This document shows, piece after piece, positions 15,396 through 22,635 of a stretch of DNA of 28,409 nucleotides. A program made the translations under genes and the position numbers. This DNA is from Muribaculum sp. (lineage in GTDB: Bacteria; Bacillota; Clostridia; Lachnospirales; Lachnospiraceae). The stretch lies in assembly GCA_023663505.1 (NCBI GenBank), contig JAMPHH010000039.1, positions 1 to 28,409 on the forward strand, read 5' to 3'. The notes beneath the pieces are model-generated. The model saw only the letters and a program-made list of their open reading frames with translations. It was not told where the DNA came from and did no database searches. Numbering within the stretch: position 1 is the stretch's first letter; each line of letters starts with the position of its first letter.

Positions 15396-16313
15396 CTAAT
15401 TCCCCTCCACGTCCTCCTCATTCAACACCTGCGTGATCCGCTCTATCATCTCGTCCTCCCGCAGGCGGAATTTGATCTCCACCCGCCTCGACGCCGCCAT
15501 ATCAATCTCATCGGTAAGACTCCCCGCCGCATTCCTGACATAAATTGGATCACTGTAAGAGCGTCCGTTGACCGTGAGCAATTGCTGCAGCTCACTGATC
15601 TGCTCCTCGTCAAGCCCGTTCTTGCTGTCCAGACAGAATCTGGACACGGCGTTGGCGCGGTTGTAGGATAGCGACATATTGTGCTGATAGCTGCCCGAGG
15701 TGTCCGTGTGCCCCTCTATAATGATCTCCGCTATGTAATCCCGATATTGATCCTGCAAAAGCACCTCCAGATACATGGGAATCACTTCCTTCAGCGTACT
15801 CTTGCTATCCTCCGTCAAGGTGGCGCTTCCGTATTTGAACAATACATCTGAGGAAAATGTGATAGAGCCTGTCTGATTGTCCACCTTCATACTGGAATTG
15901 TGGAAAGTATCCTGCAAAGCTCCGATAATGTCCGTGCGAATCCCCACGATATCCTGCAGCTCGCTCTTGGTGGTTGCAAGCTCCTCTTTGGCGTTCTCAA
16001 TCTCCAGATAGGCATTGTTCAGCTCCTCCTCGGTGAGCGCCGCCTCCGCGTAAGCCACCTTCAACTCCGCCAAGGACGCCGCCAACTCTTGGTTGGACTT
16101 CTCAATCTCCACCCGCGAATTCTCCAAATCCGCCTCCGCAGCAGACAATTCCAGTCTGGTGAGCTCCAGATCCGTGGTCTTTTGCTTGTATATGGCAAGG
16201 GTGATAGCGATGATCAGGACAAAGATCAACAGCAACGCCGCCATCATGTCGGAATAGGACTGCCAATAACTCGGTTCCGCAAAGGTCTCCCGCTTTCTTC
16301 TACTGTTTCTCAT
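15396..16313 (-). CDS. OmpA/MotB-domain motor protein, ZorB-like
   Basis: The 305-residue protein has one N-terminal membrane helix (about 24-42) preceded by YWQSYSDMMAALLL. Asp22 sits where MotB and ZorB carry the ion-binding aspartate. A coiled coil with repeated leucine/glutamate heptads follows (about 50-120). The C-terminal OmpA-like peptidoglycan-binding domain has IIIEGHTDTSGS, SYNRANAV and a closing AASRRVEIKF. Such proteins form the stator rod of proton- or sodium-driven motors together with a MotA/TolQ/ExbB partner. Its start overlaps the upstream partner gene by 14 bp, with GAGGGG before the ATG. No flagellar genes are nearby, so Zorya-like motor, envelope energiser or another role remain open. 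Confidence 0.82.
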   Translation of the reverse strand: MRNSRRKRETFAEPSYWQSYSDMMAALLLIFVLIIAITLAIYKQKTTDLELTRLELSAAEADLENSRVEIEKSNQELAASLAELKVAYAEAALTEEELNNAYLEIENAKEELATTKSELQDIVGIRTDIIGALQDTFHNSSMKVDNQTGSITFSSDVLFKYGSATLTEDSKSTLKEVIPMYLEVLLQDQYRDYIAEIIIEGHTDTSGSYQHNMSLSYNRANAVSRFCLDSKNGLDEEQISELQQLLTVNGRSYSDPIYVRNAAGSLTDEIDMAASRRVEIKFRLREDEMIERITQVLNEEDVEGN

Positions 16314-17466
16314 ATAAACCCCTCATTTGCTCAAAAGTGTATAATTGACTGCTGACCTCATTGCTCATCTGTGTACATGCGGCTTCAAGCTGCTCCCGCT
16401 GCCTGATCAGCTCCTTGGCGAACGCCTCCTGCCTGCCCGCTATCTGCTCCAGATTGCCGCAGGTCACCCGATTCATCTCCGCCAGCTCCTTCATCGCCCG
16501 CGTGAGCTGCTCACACTGGGCGGCATAAGCCGCCTGCGCCCCTTCCGTCTGCTTTAAGGCATTGCCCAGATTCTGGAAATTCGTCCCCAACGCGCTGTTC
16601 ATCTGCAGCAGGAATTGATTGACAATGTTCTCCAAGCCCTGCGTCTGCTCCCTGCCCGTCCCCTGCAAAATATTCAGAATCTCCTTTATGCTGTTGGCGA
16701 TATTCGCCTGATAAACCAGCATCGCTGAGCTTTTCTCATCTGCGGACGCCACCACAGGCTGCGCACACTGTCGAAACACGTTCAGGAACTCCTCCAGCTT
16801 CCCATAAGCGTCCGCCATGATGCCCCGATAGATAAAATTAAACACCAAGGAGAAAAAGATGCCATACACCGAGGTGTGGAACGCCACCTTCATTCCGGCG
16901 AGCAGCGGTCCCACATTATCGGATATGGTATAAATATCATTTCCCTGAAAGGAGCCAAGCCCCAGCGCCAGACCTAAGAAGGTCCCCAAAATCCCCAGTC
17001 CCGTCAATGTCCCCGCCATACCGGAATTAAAATAAGTCCTTGCCACATGATCAAGCAGATCCTCGTTGATATACTCCTCAATATCACAGGCGTCGCTGTA
17101 CCCCTGTCTCGTGCGGTAGCCGCGCATCCGCACCCGATACTTTTGGAAAGCGCTGTCAAGGGTCTCCTCGGCAAAGGTCTCCCTCCGATCCTGATAGTTT
17201 GACCAGACATTCTTGCCTCCCGCATCCCTGTATTCCCTCTGCAGTTGCTCCGCCACCCTCACCAGACTGTCCGTACACCTGTTCAATCTCCCGAAGGACT
17301 GCATGGATATCAGGAATAAAATGCCGATGACCAGTAAAAACACCCCGTTGATGATCAGGTTGCTGACAGAAGTTATCTGCCCCTGAAACACTCCATTGAT
17401 GTAGAGCACAAACGCCACCACAAGAATGTAGAGCGGAAGCAGCACAAAATATAGTTTATTTCTCAT
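16300..17466 (-). CDS. MotA/TolQ/ExbB proton-channel family protein, ZorA-like
   Basis: The 388-residue protein has two N-terminal helices (about 5-23 and 36-55) and a cytoplasmic loop. The family's core pair of helices follows: GMAGTLTGLGILGTFLGLAL (149-168) and the segment KVAFHTSVYGIFFSLVFNFI (193-212). A C-terminal tail of about 170 residues is rich in Gln/Glu and predicted coiled coil. In Zorya defence systems, ZorA5-ZorB2 assemblies are ion-driven motors with a long intracellular tail; here the tail is shorter. The ZorB-like gene overlaps it downstream, and a strong promoter lies at 17546-17574. GGAGGAG precedes the ATG. The effectors ZorC, ZorD and ZorE are not present on either side. 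Confidence 0.8.
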   Translation of the reverse strand: MRNKLYFVLLPLYILVVAFVLYINGVFQGQITSVSNLIINGVFLLVIGILFLISMQSFGRLNRCTDSLVRVAEQLQREYRDAGGKNVWSNYQDRRETFAEETLDSAFQKYRVRMRGYRTRQGYSDACDIEEYINEDLLDHVARTYFNSGMAGTLTGLGILGTFLGLALGLGSFQGNDIYTISDNVGPLLAGMKVAFHTSVYGIFFSLVFNFIYRGIMADAYGKLEEFLNVFRQCAQPVVASADEKSSAMLVYQANIANSIKEILNILQGTGREQTQGLENIVNQFLLQMNSALGTNFQNLGNALKQTEGAQAAYAAQCEQLTRAMKELAEMNRVTCGNLEQIAGRQEAFAKELIRQREQLEAACTQMSNEVSSQLYTFEQMRGLYEKQ

Positions 17467-17545
17467 AGGTTCTCCTCCCTGACAGGCTTTTCATATGGCT
17501 GAATTATAACAGTAACAGCGCACTCGCAATTGCCCTGATAACTTC

Positions 17546-17574
17546 ATTATACTTCCAAAAACGACAGCCTTCAA
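17546..17574 (-). promoter_or_regulatory. Promoter of the motor gene pair
   Basis: The minus strand reads TTGAAG (17569-17574), a 17-bp spacer and TATAAT (17546-17551), about 80 bp before the start of the ZorA-like gene. Confidence 0.7.
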
Positions 17575-17607
17575 TATAATTTCCAAATGATGAGGAGGAA
17601 GAAATTA

Positions 17608-17659
17608 GAAACAAGAAAGGGCAGTCCGTCCAACAGCTAAATGCTGTGGCGAGCCGCCC
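17608..17659 (-). terminator. Probable terminator of the csoR-copA operon
   Basis: On the minus strand a GC-rich hairpin (17619-17659) has inner ACAGC/GCTGT pairing around ATTTA and outer GGGC/GCCC pairing. It is followed by TTTCTTGTTTC (17608-17618). It lies between the copA stop and the motor promoter, in the right orientation to end the copper operon transcript. Confidence 0.55.
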
Positions 17660-17704
17660 CCTGAAAGGTGAATCCACTAAACACATTCCCAGTGGTAATG
17701 CTAT

Positions 17705-17820
17705 GAACATTTAAAATAACATTAGTTGTTATTCGCCAGCAATGCGGATTAGTATTTTTAAACAACACCAGTTATTATTTGTCAACAATGCAGGTTAGCA
17801 TTTTTAAATAGCATATGTTA
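17705..17820. repeat. Imperfect 46-bp tandem repeats after copA
   Basis: A unit with an 'AATGCGGATTAGTATTTTTA' core starts at 17741 and recurs in diverged form at 17787 (46-bp period). A partial copy lies upstream around 17705-17740. The array ends at the copA stop codon. Together with the terminator and promoter it accounts for the 351-bp gap between copA and the motor genes; no ORF is credible there. Confidence 0.6.
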
Positions 17821-18027
17821 TGCCACCGCCGTCACCTCATACCCTGCCTCTGTCACCGCCGCCTTTAACACGTCCTCTGCCACCTCCGCACTCAGCTCCA
17901 CGGTAGCCGTCTTGTTCTCCAGACTCATGGTGACTGACGAGACGCCCTCCACAGCCTCCAAAGCCTTCTGCACCCTTCCTGTGCAATGTGCGCACATCAT
18001 TCCCTCCACAGTGATTACCTTTGTCAT
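17818..18027 (-). CDS. Possible separately translated CopZ-like copper chaperone inside copA
   Basis: In frame with copA, an ATG at 18027 is preceded by a perfect AGGAGG (18035-18040) at seven bases. It would give a 69-residue protein beginning MTKVITVEGMMCAHCTGR, with the size and CxxC-type Cu(I) site (MCAHC) of free CopZ chaperones. This suggests that copZ was once a separate gene and became fused to copA, keeping its own start. Production of the short form is an inference; the strong internal site is seen directly. Confidence 0.5.
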   Translation of the reverse strand: MTKVITVEGMMCAHCTGRVQKALEAVEGVSSVTMSLENKTATVELSAEVAEDVLKAAVTEAGYEVTAVA

Positions 18028-20817
18028 GTTACTTCCTCCTTCTTTTTGGTTAATTTGTTCTATTTGATTCGCTTGAACCCCGTTTATCTGCCCCCGCGCA
18101 GCTTGCGGCTGATTCATCTGTTCCTGATTCACCTGTGCCTGACTTGTCTGCTCCTGATTTGCTTGAGGCTGACTCGTCTGTGCTGTATCCGCATTCTGCT
18201 TATCAGGTTGGAACCCGCTCTTGAAGCCCCGCAGTCTGAGTGCGTTCCCCACCACGAAGATACTGCTAAGGCTCATGGCGGCAGCGCCAAACATGGGGGT
18301 AAGCCTCAGCCCAAAGGGAATATATAAAAGCCCCGCCGCCAGCGGAATTCCAATGCTATTGTAGAAAAATGCCCAAAACAGGTTTTGCTTGATGTTGCGG
18401 ATCACCGCCCGACTCAGACGCATTGCCGTCACCGCGTCCCGCAGGTCACTTTTCATCAAAATGATATCCGCGCTCTCTATCGCTACGTCCGTTCCCGCGC
18501 CAATCGCCATACCCACGTCCGCCGAGGCAAGGGCAGGCGCGTCGTTGATGCCGTCGCCTATCATGGCAACCCTGTGTCCTGCCTCCTTCAGCTCGCGGAT
18601 CTTCCGCTCCTTGTCTTGGGGCAGCACCTCCGCCACCACCTCCGAAAGCTCCAGCCTCCGTCTGACCGCCTCCGCAGTCCTCCTGTTGTCTCCCGTGAGC
18701 ATCACCACATGCACACCCATCTTCTGCCATGCGCGGATTGCCTTCCTTGAACTCTCCTTGATCGCATCTGCCACACCGATCATGCCAAGAAGCCTGCTCC
18801 CATCTGCCACCAACAGCGGAGTCTGCCCCTCGTCCGCCAACCGGTTCAAGCCGTCCTCCGCCGACTGATCGAGCACAATTCCATTTTCCTCCAAATAAGC
18901 CCTGTTTCCCACATAGAGAAGCGTCCCCGCCTTGATTCCCACAAAATCTGTTTTGGCTTTCTTCCCTATGGTCGCCGTCGGTCCGTCGGTATCACCCGTT
19001 ATTTTATCGTTCTTATACCCCTGCATATCGCAGGCTTCTGCCTGCGATACTGCCACAGATAAAGAGTTTGACAATCTATTTTCAAGCTTAGCCTCCCACT
19101 CGGGCAATACCATGATATCCTGCTCGACAACACCCTGTATGCCCCTGCCAAACACCGCCTTAAAATCCCGCACGGGTATGACGGGACAGCTTCTAATCTC
19201 CGCCTCCTTCAATATCGCCTCAGCCAAAGGGTGCTCGCTTTGTCGCTCCAATGCTGCTGCCGCCGCGAGAACCGTCTCGGCGGTCACCCCGCCATATCCC
19301 GACAGCTCCATCACTACAAGCTTTCCTTCCGTGATGGTTCCCGTCTTATCCAACACCACCGTGTCCACATCTCTCGCCTGCTGCAAGGCTTCTCCTGACT
19401 TGATCAGAATCCCCTGTCCAGCGCCCACTCCCGTGCCCACCATGATCGCCACGGGGGTCGCCAAGCCTAACGCACAGGGGCAGGATATCACCAACACGGC
19501 GATGGCGGTGGATATGGCAAACTCCGTCTCCGCCCCCACAGCTAACCAGACTATCAGGGTCAACAGCGCGATTCCCATCACCGTGGGAACGAAGATACCC
19601 GCCACCTTATCCGCAAGCTGCGCGATAGGCGCTTTACTGCCTGACGCCTCCTCCACAAGGCGGATGATCTGCGCCAATGTGGTATCGTCCCCCACACGCT
19701 CCGCTCGACACTTTAAGAATCCCGCCTTGTTCATGGTGGCGGACACCACGGGGTCTCCCGCGCTTTTCTCCACGGGTACACTCTCCCCCGTGATCGCCGC
19801 CTCGTCAATACTGGAATTCCCCTCCAGCACCGTGCCGTCCACAGGCACCAGACTGCCCGGCTTTACAAGGAATACATCGCCCGGGCGCAGGCTTTCCGTC
19901 GGTATCTCCTCCTCCGTGCCGTCCTCCCGCAGACGCACAGCCAGCTTGGGCGAGAGATCCATCAGCTTGGTGATCGCCTCGCTGGTCTTCCCCTTGGAAC
20001 GGCTCTCCAAATATTTTCCCACTGTGATCAGGGTGAGAATCGTCCCCGCCGACTCAAAGTACAGATCATGAGAATAATGCTCCACCAGAGCCATATCCCC
20101 ATGCCCTAATCCAAAAGCAATGCGGTACATGGCAAAGATCCCATAGCCTAGCGCCGCCGAAGCCCCCACCGCGATCAGGCTGTCCATATTGGGCGCCAGA
20201 TGCGATAAGGTCTTAAAGCCCACAGCGAAAAATTTGCGGTTCATATACAGGATCGGCAGCACCAGCAAAAGCTGGGTCAATGCGAAAATCATCGCATTTT
20301 CATTGCCGTGGAATGTCCGCAGCATAAAATCCGGCGCAGGAATCCCCAGCAGCTCATATATCATATGGTACATCGCCACATACATCAAGGGTATCAGGAA
20401 TCCGATCGAGATTCCAAGCCGCCATTTCATGGCGCGGCTCTCCTCCCTTGCCTGATTCAAGAGCGCCTCCTTGCCCGTATCCCGCCTCTGTGCGGAAAAT
20501 GTGGCGCCGTCAGCCATGCCTTCCCCACCGCCTTCTACCACGTCGGCACCTACTCCTGCCGTTCCTTGTGCGACTGACATGCCTCCGGCAGCCCCATGCC
20601 TCCCACCGATGAGCTTGGTCGCCCCATAGCCCGCCTTCTCCACGGCACGGACGATCTCTCCCTCGCTTAGCTGTGCTTCATCATAGATGATCTCCATGGT
20701 CTCCGTCAACAGATTGACAGACGCCTTCTCCACACCCGCCAGCTTATTTGCCGCCTTCTCCACATGAGAGGAACATGCGGAGCAGGTCATTCCTGATATA
20801 TGATATCGTTCCTTCAT
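17818..20817 (-). CDS. copA: Copper-exporting P1B-type ATPase with a C-terminal copper-chaperone domain (CopA-CopZ fusion)
   Basis: The 999-residue protein has an N-terminal heavy-metal-associated domain (GMTCSAC, Cys12 and Cys15). It has the P1B core: the ITGES actuator loop, the intramembrane CPC metal site (about 445), the DKTGT phosphorylation motif (about 490), the SEHPLAEA histidine motif and GDGINDAP (about 754). It pumps Cu(I) out across the membrane. After the usual CopA end (NALRLRGFKS) comes a Gln/Asn-rich linker of about 60 residues with degenerate repeats, then a second HMA domain (EGMMCAHC). The nucleotide-binding domain holds about 60 extra residues between GRG and GNR. A GAGGAG site precedes the ATG at 20817. 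It lies 52 bp downstream of csoR, in the same operon. Confidence 0.95.
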   Translation of the reverse strand: MKERYHISGMTCSACSSHVEKAANKLAGVEKASVNLLTETMEIIYDEAQLSEGEIVRAVEKAGYGATKLIGGRHGAAGGMSVAQGTAGVGADVVEGGGEGMADGATFSAQRRDTGKEALLNQAREESRAMKWRLGISIGFLIPLMYVAMYHMIYELLGIPAPDFMLRTFHGNENAMIFALTQLLLVLPILYMNRKFFAVGFKTLSHLAPNMDSLIAVGASAALGYGIFAMYRIAFGLGHGDMALVEHYSHDLYFESAGTILTLITVGKYLESRSKGKTSEAITKLMDLSPKLAVRLREDGTEEEIPTESLRPGDVFLVKPGSLVPVDGTVLEGNSSIDEAAITGESVPVEKSAGDPVVSATMNKAGFLKCRAERVGDDTTLAQIIRLVEEASGSKAPIAQLADKVAGIFVPTVMGIALLTLIVWLAVGAETEFAISTAIAVLVISCPCALGLATPVAIMVGTGVGAGQGILIKSGEALQQARDVDTVVLDKTGTITEGKLVVMELSGYGGVTAETVLAAAAALERQSEHPLAEAILKEAEIRSCPVIPVRDFKAVFGRGIQGVVEQDIMVLPEWEAKLENRLSNSLSVAVSQAEACDMQGYKNDKITGDTDGPTATIGKKAKTDFVGIKAGTLLYVGNRAYLEENGIVLDQSAEDGLNRLADEGQTPLLVADGSRLLGMIGVADAIKESSRKAIRAWQKMGVHVVMLTGDNRRTAEAVRRRLELSEVVAEVLPQDKERKIRELKEAGHRVAMIGDGINDAPALASADVGMAIGAGTDVAIESADIILMKSDLRDAVTAMRLSRAVIRNIKQNLFWAFFYNSIGIPLAAGLLYIPFGLRLTPMFGAAAMSLSSIFVVGNALRLRGFKSGFQPDKQNADTAQTSQPQANQEQTSQAQVNQEQMNQPQAARGQINGVQANQIEQINQKEGGSNMTKVITVEGMMCAHCTGRVQKALEAVEGVSSVTMSLENKTATVELSAEVAEDVLKAAVTEAGYEVTAVA
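19026..19049. repeat. Perfect palindrome inside the copA coding region
   Basis: TATCGCAGGC (19026-19035) and GCCTGCGATA (19040-19049) form a perfect 10-bp stem with a TTCT loop. It lies within the roughly 60-codon insertion in the nucleotide-binding domain of CopA. Confidence 0.75.
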
Positions 20818-20869
20818 GGTCTCCTCAACTCCTTTTCCAATCCTACTTTATTACAGTTTTATCTCAGCT

Positions 20870-21193
20870 TTATTTCAATTTCTTGATTAACTCCACGGCT
20901 TCCTCCACCACCTTGGTGTTGCCCTGTTGAATCTCCTCCACCATGCAGGTCTCCATGTGTTCCTTCAAAATCAGATACCCAAATGCCTGCAACGCGCTCT
21001 CCACCGCCGCTATCTGCGTCAGAATATCGCCGCAATAGCGGTTCTCATCAAGCATTCTCCCGATGCCGTTTAGCTGCCCTGTCATACGGCTCAAACGGTT
21101 TTTCAGCATTTTCAGCTCCTTCTCCTGCCTTGGTGTCGCCTTGTGCCGTTCATGACTGCAGGGACACTGCGCGATGTCCTCTCTCGCTTCCAT
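20870..21193 (-). CDS. csoR: CsoR-family copper-sensing repressor
   Basis: This 107-residue all-helical protein carries the CsoR ligand set Cys54-x24-His79-x3-Cys83, with the same spacing as known Cu(I)-sensing CsoR proteins. The usual K-x-R-L-x-R-M-x-G-Q-L-x-G-I start of the first helix is also present. CsoR tetramers bind operator DNA without copper and release it when Cu(I) binds. An extra 20-residue N-terminal tail contains CPCSHERH, which might also bind metal. The gene leads the operon with copA 52 bp downstream. Two palindromic operators lie about 240-290 bp upstream at the promoter, leaving a long leader. Confidence 0.93.
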   Translation of the reverse strand: MEAREDIAQCPCSHERHKATPRQEKELKMLKNRLSRMTGQLNGIGRMLDENRYCGDILTQIAAVESALQAFGYLILKEHMETCMVEEIQQGNTKVVEEAVELIKKLK

Positions 21194-21371
21194 ATCTCAA
21201 TCACTCCCCTTCCGGTATATACCGATTTCAATATTTCCATTTCAATATTTCCAATGTAACGATTCTTATCCTTTATGCACTCTCGTGACAGCAATCGTAT
21301 TCCTCTGTAATAGCCAAGTTAATTTAGAAACAATTCAGCCATAAGCTTTAAAATCCCCCTCAATGTCCAGA

Positions 21372-21407
21372 GTCCTCCACGATACTCAGCGTCCTCCACG
21401 GTACTGA
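21372..21407. repeat. Two 19-bp direct repeats in the csoR leader
   Basis: GTCCTCCACGATACTCA at 21372-21388 recurs as GTCCTCCACGGTACTGA at 21391-21407 (period 19 bp). They lie in the untranslated leader between the CsoR operators and csoR. Confidence 0.7.
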
Positions 21408-21428
21408 CAGCCCTCTATGCCGTCACAA

Positions 21429-21445
21429 ATACCCCTTAGGGGTAT
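21429..21445. promoter_or_regulatory. CsoR operator, downstream site
   Basis: ATACCCCTTAGGGGTAT is a perfect 7-3-7 palindrome that fits the GC-rich CsoR operator pattern. It lies just downstream of the predicted transcription start of csoR-copA. Confidence 0.85.
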
Positions 21446-21458
21446 CTGCTCTTATCTA

Positions 21459-21487
21459 AGAATATACCCCCTCAGGGTATTTGTCAA
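21459..21487 (-). promoter_or_regulatory. csoR-copA promoter with CsoR operator in the spacer
   Basis: The minus strand has TTGACA (21482-21487), 17 bp, and TATTCT (21459-21464). The spacer is a second CsoR-type palindrome, ATACCCCCTCAGGGTAT in plus orientation (21464-21480). Repressor binding would cover the promoter, so transcription should be copper-induced. Confidence 0.85.
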
Positions 21488-21636
21488 GTGGAAATTACCC
21501 CTCTGCAGAGCACAATACATTCAAAGAATGTTATGGTATTGATCCTCGTGGGAATAAAATTGTCGTTTTAGCGAAGATATCCATCTTCCTGAATATATTT
21601 TATGATTATTCCATAGACTTCATTGGGGGATTTAAA

Positions 21637-21855
21637 ATGATTGACTATTCACCATTCTGGAAAACATTAGAGCACTCTAAAGAGAACTGGTACACTCTCA
21701 CCACGAAGTACAAGCTATCCAACAGCACATTGCATCGTCTCAGGCATAACAAGGATATATCCACCAAGACAATCAATGATCTGTGTCGGATTTTGAACTG
21801 TGATGTATGCAATATTTTGACTTATGTGCCATCAGATACGGATCAGCCCTTATAA
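21637..21855 (+). CDS. Small XRE/Cro-type HTH protein
   Basis: This 72-residue protein is nearly all one DNA-binding fold: WKTLEHSKENWYTLTTKYKL, then NSTLHRLRHNKDISTKTIND, then LCRILNCDVCNILTYVPSD. This is the pattern of small Cro-like regulators that Firmicute genomes encode in many copies. The ATG at 21637 is chosen over an upstream in-frame one because GGGGGA lies six bases before it and the domain begins there. It stands alone on the plus strand between the copper promoter and the surface locus. No operator site was recognised, and its target is unknown. Confidence 0.82.
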   Translation: MIDYSPFWKTLEHSKENWYTLTTKYKLSNSTLHRLRHNKDISTKTINDLCRILNCDVCNILTYVPSDTDQPL

Positions 21856-21923
21856 AGCGCAGAGTTTTGAATCGTGGTAAGCCGACTTGTGACCTTGTTC
21901 CTCGTGTTTTCTTGTTTTATTAT

Positions 21924-21950
21924 AGCTAAGTCAACCGTGTTGACTTGGCT
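21924..21950. terminator. Hairpin between converging genes, possible terminator
   Basis: AGCTAAGTCAA (21924-21934) pairs over 11 bp, with one G-T pair, with 21940-21950; the loop is CCGTG. It lies between the 3' ends of the small XRE gene and the minus-strand membrane protein gene. Neither side has a long T-run, so termination is plausible but not certain. Confidence 0.45.
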
Positions 21951-21978
21951 CATTGCTCGCAGGAATCAGTTCAGTTTG

Positions 21979-22635
21979 TCAATTAGTTTTTGTAGATTTT
22001 TGTCGTCTCTCATACCGCTCCAGCGCCTCCAGCACCCCGAAGGTCACCATACCCATACAGCCCCAGATAGCCAGCGTGTTCTCCGCTGTCAACGCCTTGT
22101 TTGCGGTAATCCGTGTGACCAGCTCGCCCTCTATGGTCTCCTTTGGCGTTTCCAAAGTCCCTTTTTTGAGTCCGGTCATCGTCTTGTCCGTCGTATAGAG
22201 ACCGCAGGGCAGATTCTCCGTCACGCTCAGATTCGTTATGCGGTAGGCGTACCGTCCCCCTTGCTTCACCCTTTGGTTGACGATTGGACCGCAATATCTG
22301 CAATCGTCCGCTATCTGCGCATAATCCATCTGCTCCGTATACAGCGCGTTTCCGTCCCTGTCTAACAGCTCAAAAAGCAGCTCGCCCGTTCGAGGCGCGG
22401 CATCGTCAAAGGCCAGCACAAACTCCATCTGGATAATATTATTGTCCGCCGGTCTGAAGTGCTGTGTCAGACTCTCCCCGACCTCCAGCGGCTCCGTCAG
22501 CATATGTCCATCGTTTCCCGAGCGCACGGAACCCACCTCTCGGAACGGGTGTATCGGCCATACCCAGAGCATTCCGGCAATCATTAAGCACACCAGCAAT
22601 CGTTTTATCATTTTCATTGTCCGCTCTGTCCTCAT
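21979..22635 (-). CDS. Membrane-anchored protein of unknown function, coupled to a glycosyltransferase
   Basis: This 218-residue protein was not recognised as a known family. It has an N-terminal signal or membrane segment (about 9-27), a beta-rich external region (about 35-180) with E-L-L-F-E-L-L-D-R-D-G-N-A-L-Y-T-E and R-Y-A-Y-R-I-T-N-L patterns suggestive of a carbohydrate-binding or jelly-roll-like fold, and a second hydrophobic segment (about 183-203) before a short basic tail. Its ATG overlaps the stop of the upstream glycosyltransferase gene in the sequence ATGA, so the two are translationally coupled. It probably works with that enzyme at the outer face of the membrane; the exact role is unknown. 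Confidence 0.7.
   Translation of the reverse strand: MRTERTMKMIKRLLVCLMIAGMLWVWPIHPFREVGSVRSGNDGHMLTEPLEVGESLTQHFRPADNNIIQMEFVLAFDDAAPRTGELLFELLDRDGNALYTEQMDYAQIADDCRYCGPIVNQRVKQGGRYAYRITNLSVTENLPCGLYTTDKTMTGLKKGTLETPKETIEGELVTRITANKALTAENTLAIWGCMGMVTFGVLEALERYERRQKSTKTN

Noticed and set aside
17467..17817. Riboswitch or small gene between copA and the motor genes
   Set aside because: The sequence is explained by repeats, a terminator-like hairpin and the motor promoter; no riboswitch core was recognised.
18932..20071. Plus-strand ORF of 379 codons opposite copA
   Set aside because: It is the antisense shadow of a certain gene, with a Ser/Pro/Thr-rich low-information composition.
14744..21855. 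A complete Zorya defence island
   Set aside because: Only ZorA- and ZorB-like genes are present; neighbours are a regulator, a repeat element and a copper operon, with no ZorC, ZorD or ZorE.
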